Source of the DNA: Chrysomallon squamiferum | Lineage: Eukaryota > Mollusca > Gastropoda > Neomphalida > Peltospiridae | DNA length: 64,000 bases | Reading direction: 5' to 3' | Assembly: GCA_012295275.1 (NCBI GenBank) | Contig: CM022673.1 | Coordinates: 2,350,605-2,414,604 of the forward strand | Shown: one piece after another, positions 25,049 to 36,967 of the stretch | Layout of the letters: each line of letters begins with the position of its first letter | Position numbering within the stretch: position 1 is the first letter of the stretch | Made by a program: the position numbers and the translations under genes | Notes under the pieces: model-generated | Databases searched by the model: none | Told to the model about the DNA's origin: nothing | The model's input: only the letters and a program-made list of their open reading frames with translations

Positions 25049-28000
25049 TTATTTTTGCATCTGACATTTCAGGTGTTCAATCAGATTCTTTGTTGACATC
25101 TTCTTTTTAAAAATATATCTTGTAGTTGATTGCATCCAGCTGGGAATGTGACTGTCATCAGTCCTGATTCTTTTACTTACAAGTTTAACAGGAAACAGTC
25201 TTTTGTTTAGGGAATTATTCCTATGAAATTCATTGTACATCTTCATGTAAATTGAACAGGTATCCTGTTGATGGAGACTTGCCTCTGCTTCGTTCTGATG
25301 TGCACTGGTGTAGCTAATGTATCCTGGTGTAATACCTACTATAACACATGATGCCTAAAACAGATGTTTGTTTTAATATTTCTTATCAACACATGAATGT
25401 TTCTTAAACTAGAAAAAGTATAAGACTTAATATTTCAAACATTATAATTGTTTGTTGATAGTTACTTTTTAATTTGTGTATCACTGCTAGAAGTGAAGCC
25501 TTTTGTCAAAATATTTCTTGTATACTTTCATGCTTCAAAATATTTCTTACTTCTTAAAAAAATTTAAATATACAAGTCTAAATATTTCAAGTTTGACGAT
25601 AGTTACTTTTTAATTTATACACTGTACAAATTCTTGTATTCTCTTCTATGTATATAATATATAACAAATAACAATTATAGTTACAAATCAAATTTCTTTT
25701 TCATACCCTTTGTTATTTTAACATATTTATACAAACCTTATTAAAGAAGCTTTCTAAAGCCTCCACATGACTTTGCCTGTCTTTATGTTCAACTGATTTA
25801 CTCAGGATACCTGAACCATACATTCTGCTGCTCATGTAAACTATGACATTTATTTGATTATCTTCTAATTGTTTTATCAGCTCCTCAATCAACTGTTCAA
25901 TTTTTGTGTCATATTCCCTATCACCATATGTGATAAACACATATTTTTTCAAGGCATCTGTTAAAAAACAACAACATAAATAAATAAATAAATAAAATTA
26001 TGGTCTGATAACAAGTAATATGAAAAAAGTATCCTAAATATAAAACAAAAAAAAAAAAAAAAATTTAATTATCAAAAGTATTAAGGTTATAATGAATGAT
26101 GACAATGATGGCTGAAGTAAGTTGCCAATACTCTAAAAGCCATAATCATTATTAAATTGTTATTATAATGTATCTACATATAAATAACAAATAGTCTTCA
26201 CAACAATTACTGTGATTAAGGTTTATGATGTTGTGCAAAGTGTTTTTCTTCTTTTTAGTTAGACTGAGAAAATAAAACAAATTTAAATGAAATATCATAA
26301 TGTCTATGACTTACTCTCTATTTCCTGACTTGATAATGGAAAACTTGTTGCATTGCGAACATATGGAATTTTCACCTGTACATAAACTATTAGAGGAGAA
26401 GGTTCTGTGAATCTGTTTCTAACAGACTGCAATTGATCTGGGGAACAATGCTGTGGGATATCTTCAAATGGACAACCACCAGTGCCTGGAGATGCTGCAG
26501 TTGGTGTGAATTCTCGTCTCATTTGAGTGCTACAAGTACTGCAGAATTGTTGGCAAAGATGACAATGTTGGTCACATATTGTGCATGGTTCACCTGTAGG
26601 CATTGAAGGTGGAGAAGCTGAAACTTGGGTTTCACCATCATCACTTTGTGCAACCATTATTGGATAACAATCATTATTTTCTGACTCATCCTCATTTATA
26701 GTTTTTCTTAGTGTTTCCTCAGTTAAATTAACTGCCACTGGGACATTGCTGGCTGGAAAATAGGGGAAGGAATTTGCCATAGGGTTCTGATTGCTGCTGT
26801 AAAAGTTATGACAACATGAGGAAAAACACCCTGAATGACAAGTTTCCAAATTCTCTCTAGGAGACCTATGTCCTTCATATTGATAACATCTTCTTCTAAA
26901 ATTTCTAACAATATCTAAAACAAAAATTGGAAAAAAGAATACATAATCAGTGTCGTGTATGCAACAGCTACTGCAGATTATCTCTAAATTTGAATAAATG
27001 ACTAATTTTATACTTCTCCATTTAGGTCTACTACTTAGGTTTTGAATATTTATAATAAAACCAAATGATCAAAATGATGCATAACTCAAAAATGTAAAAG
27101 ATTATCCTGGTACCAGATTAATTATTTTTGTTAGAATGACAGAACTTTCAGGTTCTCTATTCACACAGAAAGGGAAGAGATACAGTTAATAAATCAATGT
27201 TAATCTTTGTCACTTTGTTAAAACTATGTTACATTAACCATTAAAAACTATGTTACATTAAAAAATGTTAAGCAGACAGCAGGAAGTAAAGAATTTTCTC
27301 CTGTAGGTATTAAGTAGCTGAATAAGAGTTGCCTTTTAACAAGCTAATAATTTAAGGCTCAGTTGAAGAAATTTACATATTTCAGACTATTTCTTTCATA
27401 GCTACTTTTATCTGAATATCTACTTGTTTTATGTATGAGCAGCTAAAACAATACATAATAACTTTTGTAATGTAAAAACACTTATGATTAAATGACTTCT
27501 TCGTCTACATAATCGAGTATAAGTAATATTTACTATTAATTATTTTTAAAATAGAAACATTAAAGATGAATATACAAAAAAAAAAAAATTAAAAACAATA
27601 GGAACCATTTTTAGCCTCATCAATCAATTTATAGCAGCCAACACCCATATCTTTAAGTGTGTCATAAAGCTGTCCAATAGTCACATTCCTCCTCTCAGCT
27701 TCAACAAGTACAACATTTGTTATACTGGTGTGATTGTGGTTAGCTCTCATGGCCTAAAAGAACAAAATTATTAATAATAAACAAACAAATCTTGGAAAAT
27801 ACATACACAGATTTGAATCATAATATATATCATAATACTATTATATTATGAAAATAATAACAAGAAAAAGAAGATAAGATAAAATTTGTATTAACGAATC
27901 AAATGACTTTGAAAATATAAGAAACTATATGATACACATAAAGAGGAATTTGAATTCAAATAGTGTCTTGTTGGAATAAATGACAGTTTAAAAGAGATAA

Positions 28001-29158
28001 TTCATTCCTGTGTAATACAAGTTAAGCAGTCATTTTCTGAAATGCTTGTAGCTGCAAATGTCATAGTTTTTGTAATCTTTCAGGAATATGGGATATAATG
28101 AGAAACAAAATTCTTTTATATTTCATATACAGCTCATGAACATGACCTGACACAGCTTTTATATAATATTGTAAATAAGTTTAAAGTCTGTCTACATTAA
28201 ACTGCCTGAACACCATCATTATCTCGGCTGCTTAAACAAAAAATATGCAGTAGTCTCCAATTTTTGAGGTTTCTGGACTTCCAAATTACACATAAAAGAT
28301 TATCAACCTTTAACTTTAAGCCTGTAAAAGTTTATGCTCTTAACTTTGTATAAAAGAACTTCCATCAAATATTCTTCACTAAGTTTCATTAAGATAAGTA
28401 AAGCAAATTATAATCTGTAAAAATACTGGGTTTAATTTGCAAAATCGAACAAGTGTATTTACCTTTATTAATTATTTAATTAATGTTGATAATTTTTAGT
28501 ATCAATAAAACTGTGATTTCATTAGGCACTTCATACAAGAGTCTTTCCTTGTCAAATTACCCAGTGTGTTTCACACTTGGACTTTGTAATATCTTTGTCA
28601 TCTGGATCGTTGTTGGTATGAATTAAAGGAAAAATGTAATCAACTTTATAATATACTTCAACATAAAAAAAAACTAATGACAATTTATAATTGTTAGCCA
28701 ATTAACTTTCCACTGATAATGAGGATTATGTTATTAATGTGGTTTGTAAATTCAAATAAAAAATTTATCAACCAATGGTTGATGAAAAGAAGTATTTTTA
28801 GAATAACAAACAAAAACATTTCTGACCTAAAATTAAAATTTCTAAAGTGTTAATTTGATACAAGAACTATTTGATATTGTATCTATCTCATCATCAAAAT
28901 TAGCAAAATTAAGCAAAGTCTGAGAGAAATGGATTAAAATTTGTATTCAATTTGGGGCATTTTCACATAGAATGACTCAGAAATAAAAGTACATACACTC
29001 ATTTCTAATGGAGTCATATTCAACAGCTTTTCCCCTAAATGTCTATAGTCTTGAATGCCATGAAGTGGATCTTCACTGTCCAGAAGAGTACTAATTTCTT
29101 TCCTGACAAATGCTGGTAGACAACCAACAGAAATTCTATAAAGTGATTCCTCATCCAT
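25049..29158 (-). CDS. CIKS/Act1-like adaptor C: death domain + Cys-rich linker + SEFIR domain
   Basis: Coding exons on the minus strand: 29158-28997, 27753-27606, 26914-26315, 25957-25737, 25354-25049. They total 1,437 nt, i.e. 479 codons (478 aa plus stop), with the same phases (0,1,1,0) as gene A. The death domain (residues 1-103) is diverged: YRHLGEKLLNMTPLEMS, then VTIGQLYDTLKDMGVGCYKL. The linker (about 104-303) contains three consecutive CxxCxxx heptads (residues 214-234). The SEFIR domain (about 305-460) has VFITYGDREYDTKIEQL, CVIVGITPGYISY and HIPSWMQST. The start ATG begins MDEESLY; an in-frame ATG nine codons upstream (MIFFLKNK) is less likely. Weak point: the donor after exon 2 (G|GTTCCT) is poor, though its phase fits the acceptor at 26,914; without it the frame stops within a few codons. 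A role in IL-17-type signalling is inferred from the family. Confidence 0.78.
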
Positions 29159-30147
29159 TATTTTATTTTTCAGAAAAAAAATCACTCCCTTCTCAAATCA
29201 TTTTGATAGTGTTACTTGTCTGAAAACTCCTTTAAATAGGTAAGCTGAAGTAAATGAAAAAGTGCAAATTAGTCATTTAATTCAAACTTTAATTGTATAC
29301 ATTTAATACTGTAAAGCCTGTTTTGTACATTACATAAAACTGCATAAAAGAGCTTCAATCAAATATTTTTTTATGAACATTTTACAAAGAGTGCAACTTT
29401 TATTTTTATATCATAAACTATTATATATATATTATAAACATGTGATATAAAATAACTAAATTGTTAAATGAAGTGATACAATAATTTAATGATTTATCGC
29501 AATGTTGTAATAAATAAATAAGGAAGTAACCTTCGCTTATAAAATTGCATTTGTAGTATAATTAACTATTTTCAGTGTTATGAAGTTAAGAAACCGATCA
29601 AAACAAATTATAGTTAGTATTAAATAAATAATATTACCAAAAGATAATATAAATTACTTTGTTGTTAACAATCCTAACGAAAGCATAATCACCTTCAACT
29701 TTTAACTTTAATGGGTGCATTAAATGATTAATCCACAGTTCTCTACCCATAATTTATCAAATTGTACCAAATCAAAAACGTACCTATTTAACAGCGATCC
29801 CCTCTCCAACAAACGCACACTTTAGTTTGGTTATTTATTTTTAATCTGGTATAAATCTATAAATTTGGTAAATTTAAATCTAAGTATAACTTAAGAAAAG
29901 TGATAGTGTTTTTTCATGTTTCTTTATTTCTTTCTTTTTAGTGAGAGTTAAACGAAATAAAAAATTGTATAGTCACCTTTAGGAAAAACGATTAATAGAT
30001 TACCATTTCTCAGCATCTTGCAATTTTTCTTGAATCTGTTAATATATTATTGTCAGATTTTGTTTTCTTATTATTTTACCTTAATAATTATCAGCCATGT
30101 TGGTTGTTGCTTAAATTAATATATGTTATTTATATTTTATTTGATAA

Positions 30148-30205
<58 letters not shown>

Positions 30206-31912
30206 TTTATTAATTTTTATTTATTTTTTTTTTTTTAAACTAAATAAAATTAGTATTTATTTACTCGACATACTTGTGAAACAATATCACTACTGCAATT
30301 GAAATAGTGAAAACAATTAAGTCTATCACTGTATGGCAACTTTCATGATAAGTAATGTATTATCTCCAAAATTGAGAACATTATATAATTATATTGACTG
30401 AAAACTAATTATGTTAGAGGATCGTTATTGGGGTATAACTGTATGCATCCAATATAATTTAGTTTGGATTATAATATACAAATAAATATTGATTGTCCAA
30501 AATATACTGTATGTTCATGTTTTAAAAGAAGTGGAAATATGTGATTTTTTTAGAAAACTTGAATGAATAACAACACTTTTGAAATTAAAAATATTTAATT
30601 ACATCTGGTTAAAAATATTTAATTACATCTTTTTTGGTTGTTTTTGTTTTTACCCCTAAAATTTCCATTCAGTGCCTCCCATCTTATTACACTCATCCTT
30701 TTCCCTTACCTATATGATCTTTGATAAGCAGTACGCTGTGCCAATGGAAATTAAATATTATGCTTACCATAAAACCCATTTAAAGTGTATAATCAGTACA
30801 AATAATGGTCAAACGAATATTAGTTTTGAACACATGGGTGGCTCTAGTCAAATCAATTAGCCCTATACCCATGTCATGATATGAATAAATTATTCAATAA
30901 AACTTGTTTATAAGTAAAAAATTATTTTTTTATTGTGTGTGTCAAAGAGTTTTCTTTTAAAATATTATGATATAAAAATGATCCTGTTACAAAAATCTGT
31001 AATGCCCCCACTTTATCATTTCAACGTTATCTTGTTCATGGCCAGCTGATTTGATTCTGATGGTAGAAGAAACTAGAGCAAACATATTCACTACAGAAAC
31101 ATGCCAACACACTTAGTGTTTAAAACTTTATCCTTTTGTTGCTGTACATCATTATTAAATGTTGAAATGAAGAAAACAGCAATATGTATATAATTTGGAA
31201 AAATGCAGAATATAATTAGACTATATTTTTATAATTAAATTCATCTCACTAATCTCTTCAAAAGCAAATTTAAATTCATTTTCTATGTAGATCAAATTTC
31301 TTAAATGTCTAGTTCCTTAATACATTTTTTTTCATAACTGACTTTAAAATGATGGTATCAAAGACGTAATCAAAAATAAAGTGCAGACAAGATCACACAG
31401 ACAATTTTATTGAAAATACAAAACATTTGTTTTTTGGATTTTTGTTAAAATTAGAAATGGATAGGTGTAATAAATTTATCTACAGCCTAAAAGAATGAAA
31501 AAAGAAGAACTGAAAGACAAGTCTATTCTACATCTAAAAAAAGATATATTTTAAAACTAGCCTTTCTAATCAGAATTCATTTTGTATTTTTGAAAAATGT
31601 ACTCCTTCATGAATATCTAATAAAAACATTGAATTTATCCCATCAGATAATGCAAAATTAGTGGCATAATTCTATTAATTAAATCAAAGGGTATGGTAAT
31701 AATGTGCATGTGTGATGTGTGTAACATTTTTGTCACTATTCAAAATTTGCAACAAATTACTAATATTTTGTCTTGGATTTAGAAGTGTTAGTTTCCTCTT
31801 TAATTTTAAATATATGTGTGTATGTGTGTGTCTTTTCATATTGTCAAATATATTATCACTCTCACACACATACATTATTTTAATTTCATAATTATATGTT
31901 GTATGTTTATTG
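29159..31912. other. Intergenic region upstream of adaptor C and downstream of SIRT6
   Basis: A+T-rich, with an ATT microsatellite at 30,148-30,201, a 27-bp tandem duplication near 30,583-30,635 and scattered TG/CA steps at 31,810-31,875. It includes the presumed promoter of C (just above 29,158) and the 3' UTR of SIRT6 (just below 31,913). No exon with splice and domain support was found. Confidence 0.55.
30148..30201. repeat. (ATT)n microsatellite
   Basis: About 18 uninterrupted ATT units. Reading through them gives an artefactual poly-isoleucine frame. Confidence 0.95.
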
Positions 31913-34900
31913 CTATTTTAATTTTTTAATCTTTTCCTGTGGTTCCTCAGCTATATTTGCCTCTGCATCTGAAAAACTGCTAAACTTTTGATGTGAAGAT
32001 TCTGAATTACTGTTACTGTTAAGAGTGTTTGCCATTTCCCCTTTAATCTGATGTTCATTGCCAGAACTGTTCATTTGATGTGATGAATGTTTTTGATTAG
32101 TTGGCGTGTTCTTGGTCTTGGCACCAACATCACTGCTGCTTGTCAAATTAAGTCTGTCTTCTTGAACTTCTTGCAATGGATGATTAACAAAATGATTATG
32201 TTTGTATTGTTCTTTGTCAACTTTAGTGATGTGCAAAGGTTTTCTTTCTACGTCTTCTTTCTCCCTTTTGAGGCCATTTTCTTTCTTGATATAATCTGTC
32301 TGTGGACAGTTCTTCAATGGTTGCAATTCATTTGTTTCAGAATCATCATATTTTTCAATCTTCAAGGGAATCTCTTCATCGTGACCTTGTCTTAGCAAAC
32401 TTTTATCAGTAACAACCAAGTTAAGCTTCTTTTCGTCTTTTTTCGTGTGGATGGAGTAACAGACAATTTGAGGCTGATCAAATTTGGGAATTCGTACATT
32501 CAAATGCTCACAGAGTTTTATCATGACTTTGTCAACGTAGCCATGGATTTTCAGATCTGCTTGTCTGTCATGTTTTGTTGGTTGCAGATTAACAATGACA
32601 AGTTTTCCTCCATTACGTTTTGTTAAAAGTGGAATGTTCCCACTGGGAACAATTTGAAGAGATGTGCCAAGACAAACACTTAGATCTGCTTTTCTGAAAG
32701 ATAAGAAATAAAAAAATGAAATGTTTTTCTGGGAGTATTCATTTGTTACAAATTTCAATGAATATATATCTGCACAAGGGACCAAAATGATCATACAAAT
32801 AAAAATAAGAACATAAGTGACAAATCATTTTTTTTAAACATATATAAAACAGTCTTGTGATAAATAAAATGTGTTCATTGTTATTAAAACAATTATCTTA
32901 TATATAGCTGTTACATATTATTGACAGTTAATGCGATATCCTTATTTTATTTTTTAATGATACTCTGCATAATAAATATATTAAATTATTCAAAACATTT
33001 AATTAAGAAACTCAGTACATATCTAAACAATTTGATTATTTGTAAAACAAAGCACTCTGCAAAATATTTAGAAATTATGAATCTGAATTATAATTAAATT
33101 GTTCTTTAATCAAACTACATTCTAAAAAATCTATTTCTTTAAAATAAAACAACTAACTATTATAAAAATATAAAATATGTTTACTTTCAGTTTACAGCTA
33201 ATTGTAAATTCAAGTTAATTATATTACACTGTTTTTGTTTATTAGCACAAATTGGGCCACCATGATGTATGCTATTTTTAAATGATATCTATTTTTTAAA
33301 GGAAAGTGAAAAGCTGAAGATTACAACATGTACCTTGCATGTTCATCTGCCAAGTCCAAATCTCTATCTGGCAAAGAATCTTCCCAATCCAGTATTGTGT
33401 CTGTCAGTTTACCTCTGGAAGTTAATAACTAAACTTGTTTATTACAATAATAATCAAACAAAACAACAACAAACATAAACTTATTTGCATATACCCATGC
33501 AAAGCAAAATATAAATACGTTATGATAAGCCTTTTTCTTATGGTTTCCTGATAGTAGTTGCTTCTCAACTGCAATAATGCCCAGCTTGTGATTGGGAATA
33601 ATCTCAACTTAAGCACCCAGGGCTTTTAGGCAAGTATATATGATATTTAAACTTAGAAGGCAATTATCAATATAATTATCAATGATGCAAGGGTTATAAT
33701 CCTAGACAGAAATACAGAACAAGAGTTTTTGATAAAAGGAGGTTTGTCCAAAGTAAGCAGTGAGGTATTTCAATCCTAAACAGACAACAGTCTTTGATAA
33801 AATGGTTTTAGCACTAAGGTTCTGGTGATGAATCATTACTCAGCCCGGCATTCTGTCATTTATGTCCAGTTCAGTCTCATTATTTAAAAACAGTTTAACT
33901 TGTAAAATCATTACCAGAAGATTTTGATTCAGTAGTCCATTTAAAATATTTCTGAAGTGATTTCATACCTACATTGTCCTCTGGATTTATTTCTGAAGCA
34001 TGATTCTCCAGTTAGCTTTAATCCGATGGTAGGAGAACAGGTTTTTCTGATATACTGAAATAATAAAATAAAGATTTTTCTAACATTCTGTTGTCAGGGA
34101 ACAGTGAAAGAATTGTATAAATTAAAAGCTCTTAAATAAATGTTAATTTTCAATAAAAAGAAAGAATATTAAATACAATTTTCATGTTTTTCCAAAGCAG
34201 TCAGCTGAAGGCTACCAGTTAAATTACTAATTTTGAACATATCTTCCGAACACTTTATTTACTATAATGGTACTGGCGATTAAACGAATTTATATTGAAT
34301 AATTATCTGGTTTTGCAGTCATATAATTATTCTATCACTGTTGATTCTTTTTTATATTTCATACATATGCATGTACATGTTTTTATCTAATTATTTCTTA
34401 TAAATCAAAACCGTTTTATTTATTATAGAGGACGATACATGTAAAGAAAAATATAAAATGTTTGGAACAAATGTTTCAAGTGGAATTATGGATGAAATTA
34501 ATTCTGTAATTTTTGCCAGAATGTAAAATAATATCAATAATATCTTTTATTATTTACAATCTGCATGAGATATACCTGACAACCACATTTATTACACTGG
34601 TCTACAAACATGTTGCCATGGAGTTCTGAAAGTCTGTTCTTTGGAAATCCAGATCTCAGGTGTAGTCCATCGACATTCTGACTGATGATATACTTCACTA
34701 TACCTGAAACCCAAATGAAAATTAAGTATTTTTTTTTCCCAGTATGAGTAGTTTTGATCACTAATTTGATAAATTAGTAATTATTTCTTTGTTTTTTCAA
34801 TAACTTACCTAGTCGCTCTAATTCCACAAGGGCCATATGAGTTGGTGAAGGAATGGCTGATTCAAAGGTAGTGTTCACCTCAGGTTGTTCTCCCTTTTCC

Positions 34901-35378
34901 TCAAGAGTCCAAACACCTTAAAATATCAATTGTGTTTAAAAATAATGATCCTTAAATGATTATCAGACACATTCAAACTGTTGGTCAGAATAAATAAAGA
35001 AAATACAACATTAAAATGTATTTAACTTGGACTGAGTGCCAGTAAGGTGCTATTCAATTCTTATTCATCTAGAATGCATATGGTTATGTTACACATAACT
35101 CCACCATGTTTACAACTATCACTGTCATTAGCATTTAATCCTATAATTTACAGACAATCTTTATCATAATGGCATCATTTTAAGACATAGTAAGCTGTAA
35201 ATATTTTAAAGATCAACTATTCCTTTTATGAAATTATTGGGTATACCATAAAGAGTCTACATAGTTTTGTATGGAACTGGATTGAGATACTGAATAGTAA
35301 CATTCAAAATTAACTAAAAATAACTATACAAGTAATTATTTATACAACACACCCATTAAAAAAAATATTCATATATTA

Positions 35379-35438
<60 letters not shown>

Positions 35439-35767
35439 AATAAATAAACAAATAAATAAAGCAAAATAACAGAAAGTATATATATATATATATACATATA
35501 AGTACTTTTAGTGCTGTTGAGATACTGGAAATTGATTTTAAGTTATATAGTCTACTATGTACCCTTTGGTCCACGGAAGTCAGGAATCCCAACAGATGTG
35601 CTAATACCTGCTCCAGTGTGTACCACAAGATACTGACTCTGCTTGATCATTTCAGCTAACATGAAAACCTTTTCTTGTAAAATTTCTTCACAGTCAAATT
35701 TCTCTGGCATTCCACATTTTCCTTTGTAATCATAGGAGGATAACCCAGTGGCATAATTTACAGACAT
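31913..35767 (-). CDS. SIRT6: NAD-dependent protein deacylase sirtuin-6
   Basis: Nuclear class IV sirtuin that removes acetyl and long-chain acyl groups from lysines (histone H3 in known members) using NAD+. Coding exons on the minus strand: 35767-35563, 34916-34809, 34703-34576, 34054-33969, 33414-33334, 32693-31913. They total 1,389 nt, 462 aa plus stop, and every phase closes. Motifs: start [22 protein letters not shown]-binding HTGAGIST...[18 protein letters not shown], and the catalytic His in ELHGN at residue 133, the same number as in human SIRT6. Zinc cysteines are C141, C144, C166 and C175. The core continues with [19 protein letters not shown] and [20 protein letters not shown]. The C-terminal tail (about residues 300-462) is longer than in human SIRT6 (355 aa), highly charged and low in order. 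The gene is head to head with the perilipin gene. Confidence 0.96.
35378..35460. repeat. (AAT)n/(AAAT)n microsatellite in SIRT6 intron 1
   Basis: A long run of AAT units followed by AAAT units, lying between the first two coding exons of SIRT6. Confidence 0.95.
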
Positions 35768-36685
35768 TCTGTTGAAGACTTAATATACCAGATTGTCAAT
35801 GATAATGTTATTTAGATACGTGTTATGTGTTATGTTATCTGTTTAAAAAAAATAATAATAATAATAAATAAATAAATAATAAAGATTAAATATGAATTTA
35901 AAATTCTAATGTCAAAATCACTAAGTTCGAGTAACACAACTGTGTAAAATTATCTGTCAACTGATTCATAATGTAATTATTTGGTTACTTTCAAGTAGTT
36001 TGTAATTACTTAAAAACAATTAAACTTAAAGCAGTTTGGAAGTCTTTTTAGACACAATTGACGGAATTGTCAGAATTGACGTGAGTTGAGGCGAGCTGAG
36101 ACTAAGAGTAAGAGTAAGAGATCTCGTTACTGAAATATTTATAAAGAAAGGTATTTATTTAAATGTGTATAATGGTTCTGTATAAAAATTACATATTTGT
36201 TTAACCCTTATTGTAATTACCAGTCGGTAGTTTAAATCGAAAATTTTAGCAATGGCGAACGTGAACCAGTTTTGTTTTGTTTTCGATAATGATTTGTGGG
36301 TCAGAGTGATCCCCCGTAATGATTTTGAAGCAATACAAAAAGACAATTTCCTCCATTGATTTTTGGAGCATCGGCCACTGACAGAAAAAAGCCAATATTA
36401 TTTTATTTATCATCAATATCATTGTTAAATTTAAGTGAACATTTTGCACAAGCTCCAAACAAATTGAATTATCGGGTATTCTTCATTTATACGCTTGTCA
36501 TTTCAATGCAATTTTTTATTTATCTATTTAGTCTTTGAACATTAATTTTTATCTTTACTGGTCCTATTTTTAAGTCATTTATGCCAGACATAACCCCTGT
36601 TATTAATGATACAAATTCTGGAATGTAAACTTTTGAACTGATAAATAACTAACTACTCGTGATATGTATAATGACTAAGTTGTTC

Positions 36686-36694
36686 TGGACTTTG
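36686..36694 (-). promoter_or_regulatory. HNF4-type core motif, distal
   Basis: Plus strand TGGACTTTG, i.e. CAAAGTCCA on the minus strand: the perfect HNF4-specific 9-mer. It sits inside CAGGTCAAAGTCCA, a DR1-like nuclear-receptor element (AGGTCA, 1-bp spacer, AGTCCA). About 226-234 bp upstream of the inferred perilipin start site. Confidence 0.6.
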
Positions 36695-36710
36695 ACCTGG
36701 GTGCTCACAG

Positions 36711-36722
36711 GGTTCATGAACC
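36711..36722. promoter_or_regulatory. Perfect 12-bp palindrome of GGTTCA half-sites
   Basis: GGTTCATGAACC is an inverted repeat of nuclear-receptor-like GGTTCA half-sites with no spacer, lying between the two HNF4-type motifs. The receptor, if any, is unknown. Confidence 0.35.
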
Positions 36723-36848
36723 GATTTTAAGTTCGTGTATTTCCGTCACGAATCGTTGTTCGTCAAACAGAATACGAAAGCTAAAAAATAATGCTGATGT
36801 TATCACGAAAACACCCGATGAATATTGTCGAAGGGTTTCCCATACATT

Positions 36849-36857
36849 TGGACTTTG
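36849..36857 (-). promoter_or_regulatory. HNF4-type core motif, proximal
   Basis: A second perfect TGGACTTTG (CAAAGTCCA on the minus strand), in the same orientation as the distal one. It is embedded in AGTCCAAAGTCCAA, a direct repeat of AGTCCA with 1-bp spacing. About 63-71 bp upstream of the inferred start site. Confidence 0.6.
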
Positions 36858-36890
36858 GACTGTGACGACACTGCTGACCTGTTAAAATCG

Positions 36891-36899
36891 TATAAATAG
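36891..36899 (+). promoter_or_regulatory. TATA box of the perilipin gene
   Basis: TATAAATAG, with a TTCATTT initiator-like sequence 29 bp downstream (A at 36,920). A non-coding exon then runs to a GTAAGA donor at 36,968. Position, spacing and the following splice site support a focused promoter. Confidence 0.7.
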
Positions 36900-36919
36900 A
36901 AATTATTCCGTCGCGTTTC

Positions 36920-36967
36920 ATTTAGTAATTGTTCGTGAATGTTCGAAGTATCACAGTTATTAGTTGG
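36920..36967 (+). other. Non-coding first exon of the perilipin gene
   Basis: Inferred 5' UTR exon from the initiator to AGTTGG|GTAAGA. The matching acceptor is AATTTAG at 37,390, ten bases before the first coding ATG. Confidence 0.6.

Larger units (their letters stand above)
16322..26185. repeat. Segmental tandem duplication, unit 2
   Basis: Second copy of 4,087-16,323, about 9.9 kb. It contains the death-domain and linker exons of gene B, their upstream region and the SEFIR exons of gene C. Coding parts are nearly identical to unit 1. Intergenic parts carry many small indels, for example at 21.3-22.3 kb and 25.0 kb. The copy-to-copy junction shares the 2-bp overlap AT (16,322-16,323), compatible with end joining or template switching. 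Confidence 0.9.
35768..36919. promoter_or_regulatory. Head-to-head intergenic region between SIRT6 and perilipin
   Basis: About 1.15 kb between the SIRT6 start codon (minus) and the perilipin transcription start (plus). CpG steps are more frequent than in the flanking introns, especially at 36,060-36,130, 36,245-36,320 and 36,730-36,920. It carries the two HNF4-type sites, the GGTTCA palindrome and the TATA box listed separately. A 35-codon frame at 36,252-36,359 is noted under findings. Confidence 0.6.

Noticed and set aside
30050-30238. Poly-isoleucine frame
   Set aside because: Artefact of the ATT microsatellite.
35356-35628. Tyr-rich minus-strand frame
   Set aside because: Reads through the AAT microsatellite in SIRT6 intron 1 and overlaps the SIRT6 exon in the wrong frame.
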